A DNA stretch of 44,760 nucleotides, taken from NCBI GenBank assembly GCA_964435925.1, contig CAYTBG010000007.1, positions 1 through 44,760 on the forward strand, in the 5' to 3' direction. A program made the position numbers and the translations under genes. The DNA is from SOIV01 sp964435925. GTDB taxonomy: Bacteria; Acidobacteriota; Aminicenantia; Aminicenantales; Aminicenantaceae. Below, piece by piece: positions 1 to 6,424 of the stretch (the stretch's first letter is position 1; every line of letters begins with the position of its first letter). Below the pieces are notes generated by a model. The model made no database searches. It saw only the letters and a program-made list of their open reading frames with translations, and was not told the DNA's origin.

Positions 1-22
1 TGAAATCGGCCCGCCCGAAGGG

Positions 23-145
23 TAAATTAGGCCGACATATAATAAAAAGAAACGCATTTGAGACCGATTGAATGTTCTGCTAGAGGTGAAATCAGCATAA
101 CGAGTAGATATCAGTGAAAATAAATATTGGTGTCGGCCTAATTTA
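23..145. repeat. 15-bp perfect inverted repeat bounding a 123-bp element
   Basis: TAAATTAGGCCGACA at 23-37 is matched perfectly in reverse complement by TGTCGGCCTAATTTA at 131-145, with 93 bp of AT-rich non-coding sequence between. The arrangement resembles a miniature inverted-repeat element or a widely spaced hairpin. No target duplication was seen at its edges and no second copy was noticed in this window. Confidence 0.6.
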
Positions 146-186
146 TGAATAATTCAGGCTAAGTAACTGTAAGCATCTCCATTTCC

Positions 187-339
187 ATGAGTCGACCTTT
201 TATCCATGAACCCTTTTTAATCAGAAAATTCCGTACAGGAGAGATAAAAAAATCAGAGTGTATCTCTTGCAACAAATGCTTTAACCTGAGAGGTATTGGG
301 TGCGCTCAGCTCATAAAGAAAAAGGGGACACTATCTTAA
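187..339 (+). pseudogene. C-terminal remnant of an old-yellow-enzyme-type NADH:flavin oxidoreductase
   Basis: A 50-codon open frame reads MSRPFIHEPFLIRKF..., followed by CISCNKCF and a later Cys in GIGCAQL. The order 'SRPFI-x-EP ... CISCN-x-C' is the ending of the TIM-barrel domain of OYE/2,4-dienoyl-CoA-reductase-like enzymes, with the first iron-sulfur cysteines following. An in-frame stop lies just upstream, at about 160, so more than 300 residues of the normal enzyme are missing. The frame ends inside an AAAAAGGGGACA sequence that also begins a repeat family found at 4.8 and 24.6 kb, which may have cut the gene. It is a fossil and is not expected to be functional. Confidence 0.6.
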
Positions 340-519
340 TTCCACAACTTTAAACTCTCCTTCATGAAACACTTTTTCATCTTTCCTTTCCTGATGACTA
401 CATCATTTTTCATATGATATGTTTCGTACGGCATATCTGATGGTAAAAATCACTGAAAATAGTGAGGGATTTGGGGTGAGGATCAACATGAAATTCCAAT
501 AAATTAGGAGGAGATAAGA

Positions 520-774
520 GATGAGAAAGGGGCGAGAGATATTTATAAAGACCGGTCTGAGATTAACTGGGATAAGGTAGCGGAAGTTTACGGGATTAAG
601 GAATTAATAAAAAATATAAAGTTCTGAAAAGGATAGAAGGACGATTTCTTTTAACAGCTCATCGAAGAATATTTTATAACCGAAGCAGGAAAAGAATATC
701 CTAACAACTTAACTGTCATTAATTATGACAATTACAAATTCTTCAAAGTAGAAGTACACGTGGTTTGGGATTAG
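520..774 (+). pseudogene. Unrecognised decayed coding scraps
   Basis: Between 340 and 790 no intact gene is visible. A good ribosome-binding sequence (GGAGGAGA, about 508-515) precedes an ATG at 521 whose frame stops after 19 codons. A second frame stays open to the TGA at 625-627, with gene-like content (SEINWDKVAEVYGIKELIKN). A third is open from about 658 to the TAG at 772-774 (NNLTVINYDNYKFFKVEVHV). The three frames in sequence look like one small gene broken by indels. The family is not recognised. Confidence 0.25.
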
Positions 775-790
775 ACTATAATTCTTTTTT

Positions 791-2914
791 TTATTGTGTA
801 TCTTCGGTATCGATTATCTTGTAGTTCACTCCTTCAAAATTGACTATAACGTTTTTAGCAACAGAAAGATATTTCGCGATTCCAGGCTTTGCGGAAAGAA
901 GACGAAAATATTCCTCTGAATTAAAGCGAACCTCTTTTACAGCGCTTTCTTCTTCATAGCGGCTGTCCACCCAGTATTTATCCTTCAGGTAAAAAGTCTT
1001 GTCCTCTTTAAATTTTATCATCTGAGAAACAACTTGAGGAGCCTGAGCTACTGCTTTTAGTTTCTGCATGCTCCTGGCAATTTTCACCGCACCTGCACCG
1101 GTCACGTCACGAGCTTTAAGAGCTTCTTCCGCCTCCGGGGCTGCCATATCAAGGAAACGCCTCTCTTTCTCAGTAACAAGAAAGGACGTATAAGGAGTTA
1201 CGATTCCGTATTTTAACCCAAGTTTTTTTACTTCGTCGACAAGCTCCTTATTTGTTCCCTGGAGTCGGATCTCTTCTATAAGATAGCCTATCCTTCTCGT
1301 AGCCCAGAGACGGGGGAGAAAATTATAGGATTCCGCTTTGACAAGCTCTTGATCTCTAAGGATAAATCTCTTGGCTTCCTTCCCTACTTTTCCGGAAAGG
1401 GCCACTGTCACTTTGCCTTTGCCTGTATACTTTCCTACCAACACCAACTGCGAGCCTTTAAACAGATCAGGCATCACTCGGGGATAGGTGTCTCTCACTT
1501 CTATGCCTTTAAAATCGATCTTCACATCAGAAAGAAGAGGCGATGAGATTTTTTCATAATAATTTGATACGGCAACTTCAAGATTTTCGTCCTCAGCCAC
1601 ATAAACCGAGGTTCCCCTGTTATCAGAAGAAATCCTGTCCAAGAGCTCTGTGTTGACATCGTAGCCAACTCCAAAGGCGAAAATACGGGTCTTAAGCTCA
1701 TTGGCTTTACTGATGTTTCTCATTATTTCTGCAGTCCCGGTAATGCCTACTGTGGGCAGGCCATCGGTGAGAAAAAGAATATAGTTAGGTCTTTCTCCAG
1801 GCTCAATCATCTCCAATGCTTGAAGCAGGGCATCGTTTATGTTGGTTCCTCCAGAATCTTCTACCTCGTCCACAAAGCGAAGAGCCCTCTCTATATTTTC
1901 TCGACTAGCAGAAATAATCTCAGAAGAAAACAAGCTCACTCCATCATCAAAATCCACAAGAGAGAACTTATCTTTCTTATCCAAATGATTAATGATAAAA
2001 CGCACTGCTTCTTTGGCCTGCTTGATTTTCTTCCCGCTCATGCTTCCAGAACTGTCAAGGACAAAAATAAGATTCTTGCTGAGGATCTTTTCTTTTTTAC
2101 CCACATAAGAGGGCGAGGCTAAAAGCATGTAATAATTATCTTCTGGACCTTCCCAGTTCATGAATGAAAGCCCGATATCATCTTCGGAAAGAGAATAATA
2201 GACAACAAAGTCCTTTTCCGGCTTGATGTTTTTTTCCTCAAAGCCCACTCTTGCTTTGCCTTTTCCTTCCTTCCTCACAGAAACGTTATGAGAAGGTGAA
2301 TAAACATTGGAAAGAGGAATCTTTGAGCTAATTTCGACTGAGATAGTTACCTCCTGCAGGGGGTGGAGGGAAAATCTCTCTGTGTTTAAAGGATACACAT
2401 AGCGGATAAGGTTTCTCTCAGCCTTGATAATCTCAGTGTATGACAGTTGGATTCTTTTCTCTCCATTAGCAGGAATCGGGAAAACACGGGCTCGAAACAT
2501 GTTGCGCCCTACATATTCAAGAAGAGCAGGATCTTTCATCCTCCGGACAATATCTTCATAGATCCGGCGCGCTCGGTCCCTATCCAGGATTTCTCCCTCA
2601 ACCTTTTTACCTCCGATGTACATCGAGAACTCAGAAATAGAGGCTCGTTCTGGCAGAGGGAAAATAAAGATTCCTTCAATATCTCGGTTGTGATTATTGA
2701 TAAAAACCTGATCAATTGAAGTTTTCGCTACCTGGTTTATGATCTCAACATTTACCCGGTGGTATTTGACGGTTAAAGGAGGAATCCTCTCCCCGGGGCG
2801 CGGCACGGGGACGATAAATCCGTCGGCAAAGAGGCCAACCACAAAAACGTTAAAAAGAACAAAGAAAAAAATAATAATAAATGGTTTAAATTTAAGTTGA
2901 TTGTTGTTTTTCAT
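791..2914 (-). CDS. VIT domain / von Willebrand factor A domain secreted protein
   Basis: An exported protein of about 707 residues. A signal peptide or anchor (KFKPFIIIFFFVLFNVFVV) is followed by a VIT domain (roughly 40-170, with the PLPERASISEF and IPANGEKRIQLSY blocks) and a VWA domain (about 280-460). The VWA metal-binding MIDAS motif DSSGS begins at Asp287, and TDGLPT provides a later site. The C-terminal 200 residues have no recognised domain. VIT-VWA proteins are known as envelope or adhesion-type proteins whose VWA domain binds ligands through a divalent metal; the partner is unknown here. The start is placed at the ATG at 2914 because GAGGAG lies 8 nt upstream; an in-frame TTG 15 nt earlier sits on the Shine-Dalgarno sequence itself. 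It is last in a minus-strand run with the HAD and deacylase genes. Confidence 0.9.
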   Translation of the reverse strand: MKNNNQLKFKPFIIIFFFVLFNVFVVGLFADGFIVPVPRPGERIPPLTVKYHRVNVEIINQVAKTSIDQVFINNHNRDIEGIFIFPLPERASISEFSMYIGGKKVEGEILDRDRARRIYEDIVRRMKDPALLEYVGRNMFRARVFPIPANGEKRIQLSYTEIIKAERNLIRYVYPLNTERFSLHPLQEVTISVEISSKIPLSNVYSPSHNVSVRKEGKGKARVGFEEKNIKPEKDFVVYYSLSEDDIGLSFMNWEGPEDNYYMLLASPSYVGKKEKILSKNLIFVLDSSGSMSGKKIKQAKEAVRFIINHLDKKDKFSLVDFDDGVSLFSSEIISASRENIERALRFVDEVEDSGGTNINDALLQALEMIEPGERPNYILFLTDGLPTVGITGTAEIMRNISKANELKTRIFAFGVGYDVNTELLDRISSDNRGTSVYVAEDENLEVAVSNYYEKISSPLLSDVKIDFKGIEVRDTYPRVMPDLFKGSQLVLVGKYTGKGKVTVALSGKVGKEAKRFILRDQELVKAESYNFLPRLWATRRIGYLIEEIRLQGTNKELVDEVKKLGLKYGIVTPYTSFLVTEKERRFLDMAAPEAEEALKARDVTGAGAVKIARSMQKLKAVAQAPQVVSQMIKFKEDKTFYLKDKYWVDSRYEEESAVKEVRFNSEEYFRLLSAKPGIAKYLSVAKNVIVNFEGVNYKIIDTEDTQ

Positions 2915-2956
2915 TTCTTTACTCCTCAATCAAAGCTTTTTTCCGCTTCACATATA

Positions 2957-3580
2957 TTAAAACTCTCTTTTCTTTGTTAAAGTTTCGCCAATGTCTCCCT
3001 TTTCTAACAAACGTTCTATTCTCTTCATAAGCTCTTCCACAGAGCTAAACACTTCTGCAGGCATCGAAGCGAACCTTTCCTTATCTTCATTTAAAATAAA
3101 AACATTAGGTATTCCCGCTTCCTCAGCAGCCTTGATATCAAAATGAGAATCTCCCACGACACAACATTCCTCTTTTTCCAGTCCTAACTCCTCCAAAACA
3201 GCCTGAAAAGGAGCTCCAGAAGGCTTCCAGAGGCCGCTTTCGCGGGAGATGATACAATCAAATTCAAGGTTGAACTTCTCTAAAAGGAAAGAGACGTTCT
3301 TTTGAGAGTTATTCGTCACCAGGGCTATCTTTATTCCTTTCTTGTTTAATAGGTCCAGAAATCCTCGTATCCCTGGTTTTAGTCGAGCCTTCTGGGTAGC
3401 CTCGCTTTCATGCTTTTCCAGCACTTTCCACTTCTCTAATTTTTCCGGCTCTTCCAGGCTTTTGAGGTAAATAAGTATTGGTTTGCCTTGGGAGTTCAAT
3501 TCTGCTTTAATTTGATTCCAATCATAGGTTACATCGACAACTGTACCGTCCATATCAAAGATTACGCCTTTCAATTTCAT
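2957..3580 (-). CDS. HAD-superfamily hydrolase (phosphoglycolate-phosphatase-like)
   Basis: A 207-residue cytosolic phosphatase of the haloacid dehalogenase superfamily. Motif I is FDMDGT near the N-terminus (nucleophile Asp9, acid/base Asp11). An alpha-helical cap (about 15-80) follows, then motif II (LVTNNS), the motif III lysine in WKPSG, and motif IV GDSHFDIKAAEEAG. This is subfamily IA architecture like Gph/PGP, but the substrate cannot be read from sequence. The gene starts 42 nt after the end of the upstream deacylase gene and has a good AGAAGGAAG ribosome site. Other possibilities are nucleotide or sugar-phosphate phosphatases. Confidence 0.88.
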   Translation of the reverse strand: MKLKGVIFDMDGTVVDVTYDWNQIKAELNSQGKPILIYLKSLEEPEKLEKWKVLEKHESEATQKARLKPGIRGFLDLLNKKGIKIALVTNNSQKNVSFLLEKFNLEFDCIISRESGLWKPSGAPFQAVLEELGLEKEECCVVGDSHFDIKAAEEAGIPNVFILNEDKERFASMPAEVFSSVEELMKRIERLLEKGDIGETLTKKREF

Positions 3581-3621
3581 CTAAACTTCCTTCTTTCTCT
3601 ATGGCAAAGGCATTTATCTCT

Positions 3622-4689
3622 TCACTGCTTCACTCTACCTACCTCATAAAGAGGCTCTCCTTTGCTAACCGGAGGAGTATATACGATATAAAGAATTATT
3701 CCGCTAAAAGGAGCTCTCAGCTCTTCCTTCACATTCCCGAGGTGATCTGTAACATACCCGACTTTCTCTCCTTTATTGACATAATAGCCCATCTTGGTCT
3801 GAGGATAAAAAAGGCCATCTGAGCTAGAGTAGATGACTTCATAATGATCGATCCAGACAGGGTCGGAGACAAATTCTGGTTTTCCCTCGATCATCTTAAA
3901 GAACCTCATAACACTGAGAATGCCTTTAATGTTGCGAATAATAGACTCTTCGTCGGTCTTGCCCAAGTATCCAGATTCTGTTGTGATGGCAGGCTTTGAA
4001 TGGAGAATAGCGGTATTCCCCAAATACTTGGAATGAGCTTTGTCCTTGGTGCGGGATTTATCAATGATGATATACTTTATTCCAAAAGCTAACACCATAT
4101 TACGGCTTATCTCATCTGCCTTTTTATCACCGCTCTGCATCCAGTAACAATAAGGAATAAGGGCTTCATTTCCGTCTCCGCAGTGAAGATCTACGAGAAA
4201 ATCGCATTTCTTAACAACCTCTTCTGTCAAGACATGAGCAATCCTCTGGGAAATTGTGCCTTGCGGATCGCCTGGAAAAACTCTGTTCAAGTTCTGCCAA
4301 TCATCTGGATTGTAATAGATGATTCTTTTCTGAAACGCGGGCAGATGAGCTATATGAACTAATATCAATGTCCCTTTTAAAGATTGAGGATCAATCATTT
4401 TTTTCAATCGATAAAGGGCTAAAATGGGAGGATATTCATAACCGTGCACACCAGCCACAAGCGCCAGAACTTTCCCCTCTTTTGAACCGTTGATTATGGT
4501 CAGAGGGATAAAGGTGCCGATTCCATCCTTTTCAGGAACAGACAAGTATCCAGACTTTATTTCCCCAGGATTAACCTTTAAATCTCCAATCTGGAATGAA
4601 TCGTTCTCTCCAGAACCATAGGAGAATAAAGATAATCCCCAAACCAAAAAAATGCTTATCACGACTCTCTTTAAATTCAGGTGTTTCAT
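3622..4689 (-). CDS. Succinylglutamate desuccinylase/aspartoacylase-family (M14) zinc hydrolase, exported
   Basis: A 355-residue protein with an N-terminal signal peptide (about 1-24). The M14/AstE-AspA zinc site is visible as GVHGYEY (His82, Glu85) and a second His in VDLHCGDGNE; the likely catalytic Glu is in TTESGYLG. Known family members hydrolyse N-acyl amino acids or trim carboxypeptidase-type substrates. The export signal suggests a periplasmic amide substrate, which is inferred. A strong Shine-Dalgarno (GAGGAGGT) precedes the ATG. It is the first gene of the minus-strand cluster with HAD and VIT/VWA. Confidence 0.85.
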   Translation of the reverse strand: MKHLNLKRVVISIFLVWGLSLFSYGSGENDSFQIGDLKVNPGEIKSGYLSVPEKDGIGTFIPLTIINGSKEGKVLALVAGVHGYEYPPILALYRLKKMIDPQSLKGTLILVHIAHLPAFQKRIIYYNPDDWQNLNRVFPGDPQGTISQRIAHVLTEEVVKKCDFLVDLHCGDGNEALIPYCYWMQSGDKKADEISRNMVLAFGIKYIIIDKSRTKDKAHSKYLGNTAILHSKPAITTESGYLGKTDEESIIRNIKGILSVMRFFKMIEGKPEFVSDPVWIDHYEVIYSSSDGLFYPQTKMGYYVNKGEKVGYVTDHLGNVKEELRAPFSGIILYIVYTPPVSKGEPLYEVGRVKQ

Positions 4690-4760
4690 TGCTGTTCAAC
4701 CTCCTCTTATCTTAAGATGTAGTGCTGTTTATTTTATCCTATTGTATAGGCCAGGTCTAC

Positions 4761-4882
4761 AGACAATTAATAGTGGGGAAAAAGGGGACAGGCTACTTTT
4801 TCTGTAAGAAAGAGGACAGAGACTAATCCTGGACAGAAAATCAGAAAAAGTAGCCTGTCCCCTTTTTTCAGACAATTGATAG
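4761..4882. repeat. REP-like inverted repeat (GGGGACAGGCTACTTTTTC family), copy 1
   Basis: Left arm 4779-4804 and right arm 4842-4868 are near-perfect reverse complements containing GGGGACAGGCTACTTTTTC. They are separated by a 37-bp loop that carries AGAAAGAGGACAGAGAC. Outside the arms are near-identical 13-bp direct repeats, AGACAATTAATAG (4761-4773) and AGACAATTGATAG (4870-4882), that look like a target duplication. Copies or parts recur at 24622-24829 and, as a half-site, at about 317-330. No transposase of this type is in the window. Confidence 0.75.
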
Positions 4883-4940
4883 ACTTGAAATTGCTACCAA
4901 CTCACTTAGAATTCAGGGTGAAGATATTTCTTTTTTTTTA

Positions 4941-4969
4941 TTGCTTCTTAATTTTTGATTTGTTATAAT
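4941..4969 (+). promoter_or_regulatory. Sigma70-type promoter for the small membrane protein gene
   Basis: TTGCTT at 4941-4946 and a consensus TATAAT at 4964-4969 are separated by 17 bp. Initiation near 4976 would give a leader of about 42 nt ending in the AGGGAGGAAG ribosome site of the gene at 5018. Confidence 0.65.
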
Positions 4970-5017
4970 GCACCTCAGAAAAAATCTTAAAACATAACTT
5001 TATAGGGAGGAAGTCCT

Positions 5018-5290
5018 ATGGGAAAAGCATTGGCTATCTTAGGAGGCTTAATTGCCATGGCAGCTGGCGTTTATCTGGTTATTCTTATATGGCCGCAGCA
5101 ATTCATTGATCTCGTTTTCGGATGCATCCCCCCCATACTTTTCTTTGGCGGTCTTATTGCTCTAATCGCTGGAATAAGCGGCATCAAAGATGCTGCGAGA
5201 ACGAAAAAGCTGGAAGAGGAAACTAAAGAAGAAGTCAAAGAAGAAGCAGCAGAAGAAGAAGAAAAAAAAGAGGAAGAGACAAAAGAATAA
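5018..5290 (+). CDS. Small two-helix membrane protein with acidic Glu/Lys tail
   Basis: A 90-residue protein of unknown family. Two hydrophobic segments (about 3-27 and 34-55) form a hairpin in the membrane. The last 30 residues are almost wholly Glu and Lys (EEAAEEEEKKEEETKE) and probably form an exposed charged helix. A strong ribosome site (AGGGAGGAAG) and a consensus promoter lie upstream, so it is likely well expressed. It is monocistronic: the next gene has its own promoter. A scaffold or membrane-stress role is possible but cannot be shown. Confidence 0.8.
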   Translation: MGKALAILGGLIAMAAGVYLVILIWPQQFIDLVFGCIPPILFFGGLIALIAGISGIKDAARTKKLEEETKEEVKEEAAEEEEKKEEETKE

Positions 5291-5434
5291 AATAAAAAAA
5301 ACTCCAGGTTTTCTCTTTCTCTACTGCAACTTTTCTTTTTCGTCACAATAAAGAGAAGGCAGGCTTTCAAAATAATGAACATTTCTGTTATTTTTTAACT
5401 CCTATAATTTCTTCCTTCCCACTAGAAATAATTC

Positions 5435-5483
5435 TTGACTTGTAATCCACAATTTGGTAATTTGTAACTAAATTACAAATTAC
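5435..5483 (+). promoter_or_regulatory. Promoter with overlapping 27-bp palindromic operator
   Basis: TTGACT (5435-5440) and TAATTT (5458-5463) are spaced 17 bp. A palindrome from 5457 to 5483, centred on 5470, matches at 12 of 13 arm positions (arms begin GTAATTTGTAA and end TTACAAATTAC). It covers the -10 box and the expected start point. It sits 14 nt before the ATG of a ribbon-helix-helix-type protein, the usual layout for autorepression. The inverted repeat could alternatively act as an RNA hairpin next to the ribosome site. Confidence 0.55.
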
Positions 5484-5497
5484 GAGAGGTATTAATT

Positions 5498-5890
5498 ATG
5501 GAAAATAAAAAGACCACGCAAAAAACAAAAACAGGAAAAAAAGAAAAGAAACACCACAGTACTCTCGACGAATTGGGTGCCCAAGTCGAAAAGATCGCAG
5601 TAAAGACGGCTGAATCGATCAAGAAAGTGATCGATAAAGCCATGGTTGCTAGAAATACAGTTCTGACGATCCGTGTCAATGATGAAAGTAAGGAAAAGCT
5701 GAGAATGTTAGTTGATGTTGGCTTGTTCAAAAGCCGCTCTGAGAGCGCAGCTTTTCTTATTCAGGAAGGCATAAAAAGCCAGGAAGCTCTTTTCACTAAG
5801 ATTTCAACCAAGATAAAAAAAATAGATAAAATTAAGGACGAGCTCAAGGACATAGTCTCTGAAGAAATAGAAAGCGAAAAAACTCCGTGA
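5498..5890 (+). CDS. Ribbon-helix-helix-like DNA-binding protein with basic N-terminus
   Basis: A 130-residue protein. Residues 1-25 are very rich in Lys and Thr and about 25-55 form an amphipathic helix. Residues about 55-92 fit a ribbon-helix-helix fold: a short beta strand VLTIRVND, then helix A (ESKEKLRMLVDVG) and helix B (SRSESAAFLIQEGI). The C-terminus is a charged coiled helix (KISTKIKKIDKIKDELKDI). RHH proteins bind DNA as dimers through the strand and are commonly autoregulators. The palindrome immediately upstream supports this. No toxin gene follows, so it is not an obvious antitoxin. GAGAGG 8 nt upstream sets the start. Confidence 0.65.
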   Translation: MENKKTTQKTKTGKKEKKHHSTLDELGAQVEKIAVKTAESIKKVIDKAMVARNTVLTIRVNDESKEKLRMLVDVGLFKSRSESAAFLIQEGIKSQEALFTKISTKIKKIDKIKDELKDIVSEEIESEKTP

Positions 5891-5919
5891 GCGCTTGATT
5901 TATCAAATCCGCGCTTTTT
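5889..5919 (+). terminator. Probable Rho-independent terminator after the RHH gene
   Basis: GAGCGC and TTGAT pair with ATCAA and GCGC around a two-base loop, with a small ATCC bulge, followed by TTTTT at 5915-5919. The stem is related to the GCTTGATTTATCAAGC repeat family seen elsewhere, so a dispersed repeat may be serving as terminator. It argues against translation starting at the in-frame TTG at 5918. Confidence 0.45.
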
Positions 5920-5962
5920 GCCTTCTTGCCTAACTAAGGAAAGCTATGATAATATTTTTTTT

Positions 5963-6424
5963 GTGGCAAATCTCAATGTCGTTCTTTTAACCGTACTCGT
6001 CTCCCTGCTTCCCACAACAACTCAGAATATAGAAAAAGCATTCCTCCAAAACAATCCTAAAATTCTCTATTCTCTCTTCTCAGCCAAAAGTTCTATAAAT
6101 ATTTCTCTTCCCGAACCTATTTCCTTTTCAGACCAGCTTTCTAACCAACAAGCATATTTTCTCTTCCGAAAAATATTTTCCGCCTATACCACCTTTGAAT
6201 TCTACTCAGAAAAAGAGCTTCCCTCTGACCTTGAAAATCAAAACTTTATATTTAAAGCCAGGTGGTCTTTTAGGGACAATAAGAACAATAACCAGTATGT
6301 CATCCATGTCTTCTTTTACTTAATAAAAGAAAAAAACAGTGATTCTTCCTTGGGGCAAAGCCTGAAAAATAATAATTCCAAAATCACCTGGAAAATAATA
6401 GAAATTAAGGCAGAGAAAATTTGA
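5963..6424 (+). CDS. Small secreted or membrane-anchored protein of unknown family
   Basis: About 153 residues: a hydrophobic export segment (VVLLTVLVSLLP) followed by an alpha+beta domain of about 120 residues starting IEKAFLQNNPKILYSLF. The helix-then-sheet pattern resembles the NTF2/DUF4783-like fold, a tentative assignment. The start is uncertain. The frame is open from a TTG at 5918 that overlaps a terminator, and GTG 5963 is the only other early start. The best Shine-Dalgarno/ATG pair (AAGGAA, ATG 5946) is one base out of frame across a run of eight T. The stop overlaps the start of the kinase gene (TTGA), so the two are probably translated together. It may be an accessory sensor subunit of the kinase. 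Confidence 0.6.
   Translation: MANLNVVLLTVLVSLLPTTTQNIEKAFLQNNPKILYSLFSAKSSINISLPEPISFSDQLSNQQAYFLFRKIFSAYTTFEFYSEKELPSDLENQNFIFKARWSFRDNKNNNQYVIHVFFYLIKEKNSDSSLGQSLKNNNSKITWKIIEIKAEKI

Noticed and set aside
5498..5890. Type II toxin-antitoxin module
   Set aside because: The RHH-like protein has no adjacent small toxin gene; a probable terminator and a membrane protein gene follow.
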